Below, piece by piece: positions 46,748 to 57,565 of a stretch of 64,000 nucleotides of DNA; within the stretch, counting starts at the first letter, position 1, and every line of letters starts with the position of its first letter. Source of the stretch: Xenorhabdus vietnamensis. GTDB lineage: Bacteria; Pseudomonadota; Gammaproteobacteria; Enterobacterales; Enterobacteriaceae. Made by a program: the position numbers and the translations under genes. The notes below the pieces were generated by a model. It did not search any database, was not told the origin of the DNA, and was given only the letters and a program-made list of their open reading frames with translations. The stretch spans positions 44,738 to 108,737 of the forward strand of contig NZ_MUBJ01000016.1 in the NCBI RefSeq assembly GCF_002127535.1. Reading direction: 5' to 3'.

Positions 46748-48322
46748 ATGTTAAATTTCTTTGTTAAGTTTATAGTTACTGTGATCAGAATTGATAAATT
46801 AATTCTGAAAAAAGTAATACCATTTATGTTTCTATCAATATTTTGTTTTTTAGTAAACTTTTCTTTAGGGTATGGATTTAGACCTTTTTATGCCTTTTTA
46901 TTGATGTTTTTTCTTATTTCTTTAAATAAATGTAATTTTTTATATAAGGTTAGTATTGTATCTTTGTTGATACTATCTTCTGTTTATTTTCCTATTGGGT
47001 TGATTTATGGGCCTCCATCTTTTAATTCGGTGTTGTCGTTATATTATACAAATAAAAATGAAAGTTTTGAATTTATTAAGTCTATTCCTATTTATTATTT
47101 TTTCTCTAGTGTTATTGTCATAATCATTGGTTTTCTGAATTTGAATTTTTCATTTAAAATAGAAAGTAAAAAAATTGTTTTATTTTCTTATTTTATTGTT
47201 TTTTCTGTTATTTTTTATAATCCCATAAAGATTTATGCCAAGACTAATAAATTTGATTTATTATCAATTAGATTTCCACCTATAAGATTCTTTTGTGAAA
47301 TATATTTATCGAACCAGGAGGTAAAGAAACAATATGAAGAGCAAAATAGGTTGTTAAATTTAGCTGATGATTGGAATCCATCAAGAAAAATTAACAACAA
47401 ATATGATACTTATATCGTTGTTATTGGAGAGAGTGTCAGAAAAGATATGATGAACAGTTATGGTTTTCCCTTAGAGAATACTCCTTTTATGAGCAAAGCT
47501 AATGGGATATTATTTAATAACTATATTTCTGCTGCTTCTTCAACTGTATTATCATTAACAAATTCTTTCTCTCTGAGAGAAAATAATAATTTAAAAATCA
47601 ATGATAATATAGTATCGTTGGCAAATAAAAGTGGATACTTTACTTATTGGCTTTCAAACCAGGGAATGTTAGGAGAATATGATACAAGTATCAGCGCCAT
47701 AGGTCAAAAAGCAAATTATTATTTTTTCTCCAATAAGGGAGAATATAATTATGTTAAATTACCTGATGACATTTTATTACCAAAGGTTATTAATGCGTTG
47801 AATAATAATATAAGGAAGAAGATAATTTTTGTTCATTTGATTGGTTCTCATGCGGATCATTGTGAAAGAACAAATGAAAAATATGATGAGTTTTACTTAA
47901 ATAAAGATATGTCATGTTATATTCAAAGTATTAAAAATACGGATTTACTTTTATCAAAAATTGTTGATGCTGCTAATAAAAGCCATAAGAAATGGTCAAT
48001 GATGTATTTTTCAGATCATGGTGTTTCTTTTTATAATGAAAAATTAAAAGATAAAAGATTAACTCACGGTGATAAATACAAACAAAACTACCAAGTCCCT
48101 TTTTTTATTACATCTTATGATAGTAAGTATAGAAGTTATGTTAATAAATTTAGAAGTGGATTTGATTTTTTATCTATTTATTCTGAGTGGATAGGTGTAA
48201 GTGAAGTTAGGATTAATAATGACTGTAAATATTTTTCTAATGATGATTGTGATAAAGAAATTAAAATTATTGATTTTAATAATAACTTGAAATATTATAA
48301 CTCATTACCATATGAAAAATAA
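46748..48322 (+). CDS. Phosphoethanolamine transferase-like membrane protein
   Basis: A 524-residue protein with about five membrane segments in residues 1-190, then a periplasmic sulfatase-fold domain: VVIGESVRKDMMNSYGF, the probable nucleophile Thr in SAASSTVLSL, HLIGSHADHC and YFSDHGVS. These are EptA/EptC-type features, so it probably adds phosphoethanolamine to Kdo, heptose or lipid A. Coding is far richer in A/T than neighbouring genes, suggesting transfer. Confidence 0.82.
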   Translation: MLNFFVKFIVTVIRIDKLILKKVIPFMFLSIFCFLVNFSLGYGFRPFYAFLLMFFLISLNKCNFLYKVSIVSLLILSSVYFPIGLIYGPPSFNSVLSLYYTNKNESFEFIKSIPIYYFFSSVIVIIIGFLNLNFSFKIESKKIVLFSYFIVFSVIFYNPIKIYAKTNKFDLLSIRFPPIRFFCEIYLSNQEVKKQYEEQNRLLNLADDWNPSRKINNKYDTYIVVIGESVRKDMMNSYGFPLENTPFMSKANGILFNNYISAASSTVLSLTNSFSLRENNNLKINDNIVSLANKSGYFTYWLSNQGMLGEYDTSISAIGQKANYYFFSNKGEYNYVKLPDDILLPKVINALNNNIRKKIIFVHLIGSHADHCERTNEKYDEFYLNKDMSCYIQSIKNTDLLLSKIVDAANKSHKKWSMMYFSDHGVSFYNEKLKDKRLTHGDKYKQNYQVPFFITSYDSKYRSYVNKFRSGFDFLSIYSEWIGVSEVRINNDCKYFSNDDCDKEIKIIDFNNNLKYYNSLPYEK

Positions 48323-48677
48323 ATAAGACTAGCTATTTTAGTAATGATGAGGTTTTTGGTGCCTGAGATATAGTAAGATTTTTCTATTGTCTCGGGCTAA
48401 AAAGACTTAAATTATTTATTTGATTTCTTCTTTTAAAATGCTTGATTATGTATTTTCATTTATGTATGAAAGTTGGTAATATCATATTAAAGTATATAAA
48501 CTTCTATAAGTTTTTTGCATATTTCTTAGTAGAAAACTCATTATATTTCTGTATGCTAACAGTTTGTTGAAAGTTATGTTATAATATAAAAATACTTTGT
48601 ATTTCATATCTTATAACTCCCTTTCCTAGTTTAAAAGGAAGGATTGTTATATAAAATAAAAAGAGTATATCACCGTT
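48323..48677. other. AT-rich non-coding gap
   Basis: About 355 bp of very AT-rich sequence. CCTGAGATA at 48362-48370 and TGTCTCGGG at 48389-48397 may form a weak hairpin behind the phosphoethanolamine-transferase-like gene. Nothing else is recognised. Confidence 0.4.
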
Positions 48678-49652
48678 ATGAAAAATCCTTTAATTTCTAT
48701 TATAATACCAGCATTTAATGTTGAAAGTTTTATATCTAATTCTATTAATAGTGTTCTAAGGCAGACATATAATAATATAGAGATAATAATTGTTAATGAT
48801 GGCTCAACTGATAATACATTAAATGTTATAGAGAATATGGCAGGCAAAAATAAAAATATTATAGTGTTATCTCAAATAAATAAAGGGATTTCGTCAGCAA
48901 GAAACTTGGGGTTAAGTAAATCTACTGGTGAATATATTTCTTTTTTGGATAGTGATGATTCCATAGAACCTATTTTCATAGAGAGTATGTTGAAAAAAAA
49001 TGAGGAAGAAAATAGTGATGTGGTTTTTTGTTTGAATAGAACAATTGGTAAAAACAAAAATATAAAGCTTTCTAAAAATTATGAAGATATGAATAAATTA
49101 GCAGTTAATTATATGAATTTTGATTATTTTGATATCTGCTGCATGTTAATAAAACGTAGTTTTTTATTAGACTTTAATTTGACTTTTGATGAGAAATTAA
49201 TAGTTGGTGAAGATGTACTATTCATTTTGATGTGTATAAATAAAACTAATTTTTCTTGTGTCCCTAAATATTTATATAATTATATTTATAGAGAATGCTC
49301 TATAATGAATAAAAAATGGGGGGTGAATGACCATATAAATGAAATCCAAGCTTGGGATGCTATTTACCATAAAATGTATCTTGATTATCGTAAGACAGAT
49401 CGTAATCTTCTTATGGATAAAATAGGTGCGAAAGTTTTAAATCTTAAAGTGGCTTTTATGTGGAAACTACTTGCTTCTGGGAAATTCAATGAACTTTCAA
49501 ATTTTATCTCAACTCTTTCATATTATAGTCAATATGCCGTCTTTCTTAGGAAAAAAGAATTATTTAAGTTAAACTTGATAAATTCAAAAAATAAAAAAAA
49601 ATGGTTTCTAGTTCGATTAATTCTTACAAAGAAAAAAGATATCATTCAATAA
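48678..49652 (+). CDS. Family GT2 glycosyltransferase
   Basis: A 324-residue GT-A protein: ISIIIPAFNVESFISNSINS, IIVNDGSTDNT, SSARNLGLSKSTGEYISFLD and DSDDS (metal-binding DXD). Such enzymes transfer hexoses or amino sugars to LPS or capsule. Coding is very AT-rich, as in the gene before it, so both likely came together. ATG 48678 lacks a strong ribosome binding site. Confidence 0.85.
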   Translation: MKNPLISIIIPAFNVESFISNSINSVLRQTYNNIEIIIVNDGSTDNTLNVIENMAGKNKNIIVLSQINKGISSARNLGLSKSTGEYISFLDSDDSIEPIFIESMLKKNEEENSDVVFCLNRTIGKNKNIKLSKNYEDMNKLAVNYMNFDYFDICCMLIKRSFLLDFNLTFDEKLIVGEDVLFILMCINKTNFSCVPKYLYNYIYRECSIMNKKWGVNDHINEIQAWDAIYHKMYLDYRKTDRNLLMDKIGAKVLNLKVAFMWKLLASGKFNELSNFISTLSYYSQYAVFLRKKELFKLNLINSKNKKKWFLVRLILTKKKDIIQ

Positions 49653-49764
49653 TTATGTATAAGGCCTGGATTAGCAGGCCATTTGTCAGTATCTTCCGAA
49701 TTCATATAATAAGTTCGTTGTTTGAGATAATCTCATTTTTTCCTTTATAAAATAATCTTTATAA

Positions 49765-50640
49765 TTAAAATGTTATAACTCTGTATAACTTTTCTCGTCT
49801 ACACCAGCGTTTTTTATAATTAAATGTAGGTCGGCCAAAACTAAATCTCATCTCAATGTTATTTTTTTCTGCAAGAGCCATAGCACTCTTTATGTTAACC
49901 CACATAGCTATTGTTCCTACAGGGATTTTTTCCAAATTCATATCCCTACCAGTATTGATAAAATCAAAATTTATCCAATTAACACATTGTTTTTTTATAA
50001 CAAATTGAACTGAGGCTGGTTTGTTTTTCCAGAAAAGTACATGTCCAAACTTCAAAGATGGAATATTATTTAATAATTCTCTTATTGCTATTTTATTAAT
50101 GTGATGTTTTCGCCGCATGAAAAATAATTCATCATAAATCTCAACAAATTCATCCGTTGACATGTCATCAATGTTAATTAAACTGCCATCATCTTTCAGA
50201 AAATTTTTTAGTTCTCGATTTCTTGTGTTTATTGTTTTACTTGATAGCTCTTTAACAAAACACATTTCACGACGGGAATTCAATATATGTGAGCTATTAA
50301 CCACTGCTTCCGCATTTTTATGAGATAAAAATTTAGATTTAAACGGTAATATACATTTAATTTCAGGTTTAATTGGAAATAAGATCTCATCGGTGCAAAC
50401 AGGATAAGGGTTACCTATTTTTTGGGATAAGCTTGGTTCCCCAGCCAAAGAATTAGAATTCCAGACGCATACTGCAGCCAGAATATTGTTACTGTTATCT
50501 GTCTTAACGAAATATTTTTCGTTCAAATCAAACCTAGCATGTAAAAATTGTAGTACTTCTGGAGAGGTTGAGATACCTCCTCCATATAATTCATACGCTT
50601 CTTCGTAATTGGCAAAGCTGGCTTTTTTCCAACCTAACAT
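49765..50640 (-). CDS. mig-14: Mig-14-like antimicrobial peptide resistance protein
   Basis: A 291-residue protein beginning MLGWKKASFANYEEAYELYG, with an acyltransferase-like second half (FMRRKHHINKIA, KPASVQFVIKKQ, MRFSFGRPTFNYKKRW). I assign it to the Mig-14 family from overall resemblance; Mig-14 supports resistance of Salmonella to host antimicrobial peptides. Its place beside LPS core genes fits an envelope role. AT-rich. The exact activity is unknown, and the family call is from memory rather than a search. Confidence 0.65.
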   Translation of the reverse strand: MLGWKKASFANYEEAYELYGGGISTSPEVLQFLHARFDLNEKYFVKTDNSNNILAAVCVWNSNSLAGEPSLSQKIGNPYPVCTDEILFPIKPEIKCILPFKSKFLSHKNAEAVVNSSHILNSRREMCFVKELSSKTINTRNRELKNFLKDDGSLINIDDMSTDEFVEIYDELFFMRRKHHINKIAIRELLNNIPSLKFGHVLFWKNKPASVQFVIKKQCVNWINFDFINTGRDMNLEKIPVGTIAMWVNIKSAMALAEKNNIEMRFSFGRPTFNYKKRWCRREKLYRVITF

Positions 50641-50902
50641 TTACAGCCCTTAGTTTTTGCTTACAAACGCACAATCGTATTTAACCTAAAGCTAGTTGAC
50701 AACATAAATTTTATACAGTATTCCCACAATTCAGTAAGTGGGAGTATTGTATAAAAACATTCACTCTTGGATTAAAAGTTTTTTTCATATGGTTATAATA
50801 ATAGCAAAAAAGCTAAAAAATATTTCTTACAATTGCAATAAATAGTGTTTATACACCGTATTACTTTAATAATTTTCAATGAATATTGAAATCGTAAGCG
50901 AC

Positions 50903-51889
50903 TCATGTTCTCTGGCTAAAGTCTTTTGGTAATATTCCCCTCAAAAGCAAGATAATGTCTTCTGGAGCAATACCTTGCATCGTATTATCTACCGATTTAA
51001 GAGGATGCTGCTCTTTACCATATCCGCCGATCAAACCAGGATTAGTTGATCCAAATAACGTAATATTGGGCCGATCAAGCGCCGCTGTAAGATGGCTCAA
51101 CCCTGTATCAACAGAAATCACCGCTTTCGCTTCTGCGAGGACATGCGCAACTTCAGCAAGCGTCAGCTTCGGCAGAACATCAACATGAGAAAATCCTACT
51201 GCTAGTCTTAGTGCCCGCTGGTGTTCATGCTCTGCACCCCAAGGCAGTTTAATACGCATGCCAGTTGCCTGAATATCAGCAATAAGCTGCCGCCAATGGT
51301 TTTCAGGCCAATGTTTTTCGTCGCGTGTTGTTGCGTGGAGGAAAACCAGATAGTTACTTTGGTCATCGGTTTGCTGGTTCAAAAAATGACGGGCGATAGC
51401 GTAATCACCTTGGTCTAAAGGTTTTTTATAGCCCAAACTATCAGCAAATAAATCTCGAATACGTTCAACCGCATGCTGTTGCTTGCTGACGGCATGACAA
51501 TAATCATAGAAAAAACTGGCGATAGGTTCGCGGATGCTTTTTCTGTCGTAACCATGTTTTGGGCCATGTGCCAGCCGAGTTACCAAAAAAGCACTTTTTA
51601 ACAGACCTTGCGCATCAATGATGGCGTCATATTGGCATTGTTGCAGTTGTTGCCTGAATCGCGCTCTTTCTTCACGAATATCTTTCCTGAACCAATTTTT
51701 TCGCCAGCGTCTAATGGCCACGGGAATCACATTTTCGACAGCACTGTGCCAGGCTGGGATCTGGGCAAATCCTTCTTCTACCACCCAATCAAACTGAATG
51801 TCAGGAAACTGCTTTCGCGCATCAGTTAACGCCGGTAGAGTATGTAACACATCTCCCATCGAAGATGTTTTCACCAGTAAAACACGCAT
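50903..51889 (-). CDS. waaC: LPS heptosyltransferase I
   Basis: A 328-residue GT9 enzyme that adds heptose I to Kdo. MRVLLVKTSSMGDVLHTLPAL at the N terminus, ATTRDEKHWPENHWR in the middle and VDTGLSHLTAALDRP in the donor site match WaaC. The start overlaps the waaF stop by one base. Confidence 0.97.
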   Translation of the reverse strand: MRVLLVKTSSMGDVLHTLPALTDARKQFPDIQFDWVVEEGFAQIPAWHSAVENVIPVAIRRWRKNWFRKDIREERARFRQQLQQCQYDAIIDAQGLLKSAFLVTRLAHGPKHGYDRKSIREPIASFFYDYCHAVSKQQHAVERIRDLFADSLGYKKPLDQGDYAIARHFLNQQTDDQSNYLVFLHATTRDEKHWPENHWRQLIADIQATGMRIKLPWGAEHEHQRALRLAVGFSHVDVLPKLTLAEVAHVLAEAKAVISVDTGLSHLTAALDRPNITLFGSTNPGLIGGYGKEQHPLKSVDNTMQGIAPEDIILLLRGILPKDFSQRT

Positions 51890-52941
51890 TAATTTTGGCT
51901 CTCCACCTGTAGCAGTTTCTCTAATGAAGATAAAACCATTTCAGGTTGAATATCAATAAGACTTTGGTGATAGCCTTCGTCGCTGTCGCCTTTTCTGATT
52001 TTATGGTAGCCCGTAATCAGACGGATCACTTCGGCCTTATGTGATAGCGGTGGCGTGAAATCAGGGCTGCTTGGCCCATATAAGGCCACCAGAGGACGGT
52101 TTAAAGCGGCTGCCACATGCATCAAACCTGAATCGTTTGTGACGATAGCATCACAGGCCGCAATGATATTTACCGCCTGCTCCAGTGAGGTTTTTCCTGC
52201 CAAATTGAGACAATCTTCGCAGGCATCCTCGCTCAAAAGTGCGCGAATATCTTCACCTGCTTGATGATCTTTGGCGGAACCAAACAGTAATATTTGATAG
52301 CCTTTTTCGGTGATTAACTGTTCTGCCAGAGATGCATAATGATAATGTGGCCAGCGTTTGGCCGGGCCGAACTCAGCACCGGGGCAGAAGCCAATGATTG
52401 GACGATGATCGGCAATATTGAAGGCTGAGGTTGATTCTGCAATATCTTCATCATTGACACTTAATCGCGGCCACAATAGCGGTTGTGGAAGATCATCGGC
52501 ACTGCGTATGTTTTTCCTTTCATACGCTAGAGCCACATAGCGCTGCATCATGAGCGGAAACACACTCTTATTTAGGGTTCGGATATCATTCAGCAGTCCG
52601 TAACGCATTTCACCGCGCCAGCCTGTACGCAGCGGAATATTGGCGCAGAAAGGTATCAGCGCAGATTTGAATGAGTTGGGCAATACATAGGCACGATCAT
52701 ATTGATGTTCACGTAATGCTAGCCCGAGGCGTCGGCGTTCCCCCAAGGCAAAAGCACCATGACCAAGCGGCATAGCCAATGCCTGATTTACTTCTGGCAT
52801 TTTTGCCAGTAATGGACGGCACCATGCCGGTGCCATTACATCAATTTCTGCATTGGGGTACAAAGCTTTCAAAGTACGGTAGAGGCTTTGTGACATCATC
52901 ATGTCACCTACCCATGATGGGCCGATCACCAATATCTTCAT
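51889..52941 (-). CDS. waaF: LPS heptosyltransferase II
   Basis: A 350-residue GT9 enzyme that adds heptose II. MKILVIGPSWVGDMMMSQSL, FCPGAEFGPAKRWPHYHYA and VTNDSGLMHVAAALNRPLVALYG are WaaF signatures. It lies between hldD (9-bp gap) and waaC in the conserved hldD-waaF-waaC operon. Confidence 0.97.
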   Translation of the reverse strand: MKILVIGPSWVGDMMMSQSLYRTLKALYPNAEIDVMAPAWCRPLLAKMPEVNQALAMPLGHGAFALGERRRLGLALREHQYDRAYVLPNSFKSALIPFCANIPLRTGWRGEMRYGLLNDIRTLNKSVFPLMMQRYVALAYERKNIRSADDLPQPLLWPRLSVNDEDIAESTSAFNIADHRPIIGFCPGAEFGPAKRWPHYHYASLAEQLITEKGYQILLFGSAKDHQAGEDIRALLSEDACEDCLNLAGKTSLEQAVNIIAACDAIVTNDSGLMHVAAALNRPLVALYGPSSPDFTPPLSHKAEVIRLITGYHKIRKGDSDEGYHQSLIDIQPEMVLSSLEKLLQVESQN

Positions 52942-52950
52942 AGAAGTCGA

Positions 52951-53898
52951 TTAATTATCCTGATTGAGCCATTGCATATATTCAGCGACACCTTCGGCGA
53001 CAGTCTTGAAAGGTTTTTCATATCCGGCAGCTCGAAGTTTTGTCAGGTCTGCTTGAGTAAAACTCTGATAACGACCTTTTAATTTTTCTGGAAAGTTGAT
53101 GTATTCCACAGTTGGAGATTTTTCTTTATGGCATTCAGTTACAGCATCTGCAACGGCCTGAAAAGATTCAGCGCGGCCTGTTCCACAATTAAAAATACCG
53201 GAAACGCTATTTTTCCAGAACCACAGATTGACGGCAGCAACATCACCGACATAGATAAAATCACGACGGAAATTCTCACTGCCAGCAAATAATTTCGGAT
53301 TCTGTCCTTGATGAATCTGATTGTTTAAATGATAGGCGACACTTGCCATGTTGCCTTTATGCCCTTCGCGCGGCCCGTATACATTGAAATAACGGAAGCC
53401 ACAAATTTGAGAATCTGCGTGGGGCAAAATATCACGAACATATTGGTCGAACAGGAATTTGGAGTAGCCATAAACATTGAGCGGTTTTTCATACTGACGC
53501 TCTTCAATGAAGTTGTCACTACGACCACCATAAGTCGCAGCAGAGGAGGCATACAGGAAAGGGATTTGACGCTCAAGACAATAATGCAGCACGTCTTTGG
53601 AGTATTGATAATTATTGTCCATCATATACTTACCATCCCATTCTGTTGTGGATGAGCAAGCCCCTTCATGGAAAATAGCATCAATGTCACCTAAATCATC
53701 ACCTGCAACGATGCTGGCAATGAAGTCTTCCTTATCCATATAATCGGTGATATTCAAATCAACCAAATTGACGAACTTTGTGCCGTCTTTCAGGTTATCA
53801 ACAACCAGAATATCCTTATAGCCTTCGTCGTTCAGTGCCTTGACAATATTGCTGCCAATAAACCCTGCGCCACCAGTGACAATAATCATTTGGCTCAC
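52951..53898 (-). CDS. hldD: ADP-L-glycero-D-manno-heptose 6-epimerase
   Basis: A 315-residue SDR enzyme that makes the heptose donor for WaaC and WaaF. The NADP motif [10 protein letters not shown] is at the N terminus and the catalytic YGYSK near residue 140; [14 protein letters not shown] is an HldD marker. First gene of the heptose operon, divergent from kbl. Confidence 0.98.
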   Translation of the reverse strand: MSQMIIVTGGAGFIGSNIVKALNDEGYKDILVVDNLKDGTKFVNLVDLNITDYMDKEDFIASIVAGDDLGDIDAIFHEGACSSTTEWDGKYMMDNNYQYSKDVLHYCLERQIPFLYASSAATYGGRSDNFIEERQYEKPLNVYGYSKFLFDQYVRDILPHADSQICGFRYFNVYGPREGHKGNMASVAYHLNNQIHQGQNPKLFAGSENFRRDFIYVGDVAAVNLWFWKNSVSGIFNCGTGRAESFQAVADAVTECHKEKSPTVEYINFPEKLKGRYQSFTQADLTKLRAAGYEKPFKTVAEGVAEYMQWLNQDN

Positions 53899-54198
53899 CT
53901 CTAAATAGTCAGTTCACTTTACACCCAGATTATTACACCCAGATTCTGCTAAATTGCAGCCTTATTGCTGCAACTTGACATCTATTGGGTATATCTTAGC
54001 TGCGTATAATAGCACTTAACCCTACTGACGGCAGCAGCTTAAACAGGTGAATATCCTGAAATCTTGTTGCATGCCAGACTCTGAGCCGTGATCAACTTTA
54101 CAAAGTTGATATTATCTTTCTAGTTGTATCGTCACTAGTAGGATCTATCAGTAAAATACATCACGCCTTTCACTTAATTAGGTACTCAGGAGAGAAAA

Positions 54199-55395
54199 AT
54201 GTCAGCGTCGTTTTACCAGAAAATTAATGAACAGTTGGAGCAAACCCGTTCTGAAGGGCTATTCAAAAGTGAGCGCATTATCACTTCTGCCCAGAATGCC
54301 AATATTGCTGTTGCTGAGGGTAACCAAGTCGTTAATTTTTGCGCCAATAACTACTTAGGTTTGGCCAATCATCCTGACCTGATCGCTGCTGCAAAAGCAG
54401 GAATGGATAGCCACGGTTTTGGTATGGCATCTGTTCGCTTTATTTGTGGTACGCAAGACTCCCATAAAGAATTAGAAAATAAGATTGCTGAATTTTTGGG
54501 TATGGAAGATGCCATTCTGTACTCCTCTTGCTTTGATGCAAACGGCGGTCTGTTTGAAACACTGTTTGGGCCAGAAGATGCCATTATCTCTGATGCCTTG
54601 AACCATGCTTCCATCATTGATGGCGTCCGTTTATGCAAAGCGAAGCGTTACCGCTATGCCAATAATGACATGCAAGAATTAAGAGCACAGTTGGAAAAGG
54701 CAAAATCTGAAGGTGCGCAAAATATCCTGATCGCAACTGATGGGGTATTTTCAATGGATGGCGTCATTGCTGACCTGAAATATATCTGTGATTTGGCGGA
54801 TGAATTTGGTGCGCTAGTCATGGTTGATGATTCGCATGCGGTTGGCTTTGTTGGCAAACAGGGGCGTGGCACACATGAATATTGTGATGTCATGGGTCGT
54901 GTTGACATCATCACTGGTACGCTCGGAAAAGCTTTGGGTGGCGCATCCGGTGGTTATACCGCCGCGCGTAAAGAAGTTGTTGAATGGTTGCGTCAGCGTT
55001 CACGCCCATACTTGTTCTCCAACTCACTGGCTCCAGCCATTGTCGCTGCATCGATCAAGGTACTGGACATGCTGAAAAATGGTGATGATCTGCGTGAGCG
55101 TCTCTGGAAGAATGCGAACTTGTTCCGTGAAAAAATGACTGCGGCAGGTTTCACGCTGGCAGGTGCTGATCATGCAATCATTCCTGTTATGCTGGGGGAC
55201 GCAAAACTAGCGCAGGAATTCGCTGCGGAACTTCTGAAAGAAGGTATTTATGTGATTGGGTTCTTCTATCCGGTTGTTCCGAAAGGCCAGGCGCGTATCC
55301 GAACTCAGATCTCAGCCGCTCATACTGAAGAGCAAATTGAACATGTGGTGGCTGCATTTACACGCATTGGCAAGCAGTTGAACGTCATTGCCTAA
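54199..55395 (+). CDS. kbl: 2-amino-3-ketobutyrate CoA ligase
   Basis: A 398-residue PLP enzyme of threonine breakdown that cleaves 2-amino-3-ketobutyrate to glycine and acetyl-Co[27 protein letters not shown] and [10 protein letters not shown] (PLP Lys) are present. AGGAGA lies just before ATG. It works with tdh, which follows after 9 bases. Confidence 0.97.
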   Translation: MSASFYQKINEQLEQTRSEGLFKSERIITSAQNANIAVAEGNQVVNFCANNYLGLANHPDLIAAAKAGMDSHGFGMASVRFICGTQDSHKELENKIAEFLGMEDAILYSSCFDANGGLFETLFGPEDAIISDALNHASIIDGVRLCKAKRYRYANNDMQELRAQLEKAKSEGAQNILIATDGVFSMDGVIADLKYICDLADEFGALVMVDDSHAVGFVGKQGRGTHEYCDVMGRVDIITGTLGKALGGASGGYTAARKEVVEWLRQRSRPYLFSNSLAPAIVAASIKVLDMLKNGDDLRERLWKNANLFREKMTAAGFTLAGADHAIIPVMLGDAKLAQEFAAELLKEGIYVIGFFYPVVPKGQARIRTQISAAHTEEQIEHVVAAFTRIGKQLNVIA

Positions 55396-55404
55396 GGTAT
55401 CAAT

Positions 55405-56430
55405 ATGAAAGCATTATCTAAATTAAAGCCAGAAGAAGGTATCTGGATGACGGATGTGCCCATGCCAGAACTTGGGCACAATGATGTGATGATTAAAATC
55501 CGTAAAACTGCCATTTGTGGGACAGATGTTCACATCTATAACTGGGATGATTGGTCGCAAAAAACGATCCCTGTTCCAATGGTAGTTGGGCACGAATATG
55601 TTGGTGAAGTCGTTGCGATTGGTCAGGAAGTAAAAGGATTCAAGATTGGTGATCGCGTGTCCGGTGAAGGTCACATCACCTGTGGTCACTGCCGTAACTG
55701 CCGTGGCGGGCGTACTCATTTATGCCGCAATACCACAGGTGTTGGTGTGAACCGTGAGGGTGCCTTTGCTGAATATCTGGTTATTCCTGCATTTAATGCG
55801 TTTAAAATTCCGGACAATATAACAGATGAGCTGGCCGCCATTTTTGATCCATTCGGCAATGCGGTACACACTGCGCTGTCTTTTGATCTTGTGGGGGAAG
55901 ATGTACTGGTATCAGGTGCTGGCCCTATCGGGATTATGGCGGCTGCGGTATGTAAGCATGTTGGGGCTCGTCATGTCGTGATTACAGATGTGAACGAATA
56001 TCGCCTTGAACTGGCGCGTAAAATGGGTGTTACCCGCGCGGTGAATGTCAGCAAAGAAAACCTGACGGACGTTATGGCAGAATTGGGAATGACAGAAGGC
56101 TTTGATGTCGGTTTAGAGATGTCAGGAGCACCACCTGCATTTCGCACTTTGCTTAATACCATGAATCACGGTGGACGTATTGCTCTGTTGGGTATTCCTC
56201 CATCAGATATGGCGATAGATTGGAACCAAGTCATCTTTAAGGGATTATTTATCAAGGGTATCTACGGGCGTGAAATGTTCGAAACTTGGTACAAGATGGC
56301 GGCTTTAATTCAATCCGGCTTGGATTTATCCCCGATTATCACTCACCAATTCTCAATTGATGATTACCAAAAAGGCTTTGATATTATGAGGTCAGGGCAA
56401 TCTGGTAAAGTTATCTTGAATTGGGATTAA
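55405..56430 (+). CDS. tdh: L-threonine 3-dehydrogenase
   Basis: A 341-residue zinc alcohol-dehydrogenase-type enzyme that oxidises threonine to 2-amino-3-ketobutyrate for Kbl. Catalytic zinc region [14 protein letters not shown] and GHEYVG, structural zinc cysteines in [15 protein letters not shown], and NAD-binding [11 protein letters not shown] are visible. Second gene of the kbl-tdh operon. Confidence 0.98.
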   Translation: MKALSKLKPEEGIWMTDVPMPELGHNDVMIKIRKTAICGTDVHIYNWDDWSQKTIPVPMVVGHEYVGEVVAIGQEVKGFKIGDRVSGEGHITCGHCRNCRGGRTHLCRNTTGVGVNREGAFAEYLVIPAFNAFKIPDNITDELAAIFDPFGNAVHTALSFDLVGEDVLVSGAGPIGIMAAAVCKHVGARHVVITDVNEYRLELARKMGVTRAVNVSKENLTDVMAELGMTEGFDVGLEMSGAPPAFRTLLNTMNHGGRIALLGIPPSDMAIDWNQVIFKGLFIKGIYGREMFETWYKMAALIQSGLDLSPIITHQFSIDDYQKGFDIMRSGQSGKVILNWD

Positions 56431-56475
56431 TAATTAATTATCTACGATCTAAGAGATAGTTAAATTAAAAGATAG

Positions 56476-57552
56476 TTAAAAATTAGCACAGGCGTCTTTG
56501 GTTTTTTGGGCGCCTGTTTGATCGTCTTTTTGTTGCGACTTTGTTTTACCTGCCGTTTTGTTTTCCATTGCTTGCCTTACTTCTAGTTTACCTGAATCAT
56601 TTGGTGCTTCTTGTGTCCGGTGATGATCCAACAGTTTTCGCAGGTGTCGATTTAAAGTATTAACGATAACATTGTTAGATAATTCCTTTCCTAACATCTT
56701 GAAATAATCCAACGAAGTTGCTGGTATTTGCTTCGATTCATGGTGCCTTATGCACTTGCGCGCAATTTGAGGATCGTTTTTGGTTGTTGATGCAGGGCTT
56801 AACAAGGTGCTGGGTGTTACCAATTCAATATCATTGGGTAATATTGCAAGTGCTTGTTGTAAAGCACGTATAGTTGTTGGATGCGGGTGCCCAATGGCAA
56901 TAGCAGAACCTTTTTTACGGGCGAGGGTGATAGCGCGATTGAGTTGATGCCGTGTTTCTGCTTCGGTTTGAATATTATCCAAAAACACATTGCGGCGAAG
57001 CACAGGAACAGAAGTTCCCCTCGCCGCTTTGGTAACTTGTGTATTCCCAACTGTCACACTATCCAGAAAATAAAGATGATGATGGGATAACACCTGCATT
57101 ACCTTTTCCATGCCACTTAGATTGGATGTCATTGCACTACCCATATGATTATTCATACCAACAGCATAGGGAACTTTTTGTATCACATCTTGAATAATAC
57201 GGGCAATTTCTTCTCTGCTCATAACAGGGTGGAGAGTATTTTTTTCCAGAGGTTGCTTGCTTAATGGTGCCATTGGCAAGTGGATTAAAATCTCCCGTCC
57301 CTGCTGATGGGCTTTTTCTGCCATTTTCCTGCCATATGGAGAGTCGGGCAGGATTGCGATAGAAACTGCAACAGGCATTTGGAATATCTTATTTTCTTCA
57401 TTAACACGATAGCCAACATCATCAATGACGATGGCTAAACGTGCTGCTTGAGCGTTTAAGGTAAACAACGAAGATGTGGAAAATATCAGTACTCCAAATA
57501 AAAGAGTAAATGAATTAACACATTTTATTAAGCGATACTGCATCTTCACCAT
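56476..57552 (-). CDS. yibQ: YibQ divergent polysaccharide deacetylase
   Basis: A 358-residue exported protein with a signal peptide (FTLLFGVLIFSTSSLFTLNAQA). The domain begins LAIVIDDVGY and contains MGSAMTSNL and GHPHPTT, typical of the divergent deacetylase family (PF04748). It follows envC with a 13-bp gap, as in E. coli, which suggests a cell-wall function. The C-terminal tail (about 285-358) is charged and variable. Confidence 0.9.
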   Translation of the reverse strand: MVKMQYRLIKCVNSFTLLFGVLIFSTSSLFTLNAQAARLAIVIDDVGYRVNEENKIFQMPVAVSIAILPDSPYGRKMAEKAHQQGREILIHLPMAPLSKQPLEKNTLHPVMSREEIARIIQDVIQKVPYAVGMNNHMGSAMTSNLSGMEKVMQVLSHHHLYFLDSVTVGNTQVTKAARGTSVPVLRRNVFLDNIQTEAETRHQLNRAITLARKKGSAIAIGHPHPTTIRALQQALAILPNDIELVTPSTLLSPASTTKNDPQIARKCIRHHESKQIPATSLDYFKMLGKELSNNVIVNTLNRHLRKLLDHHRTQEAPNDSGKLEVRQAMENKTAGKTKSQQKDDQTGAQKTKDACANF

Positions 57553-57565
57553 CTATTGTTTTATC

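Noticed and set aside
48647..48847. Minus-strand frame at the start of the GT2 gene
   Set aside because: Shadow of the conserved GT2 N terminus.
53975..54010. Sigma-70 promoter TTGACA/TATAAT for kbl
   Set aside because: The spacer would be 24 bp, too long; the two boxes probably belong to different signals or to none.
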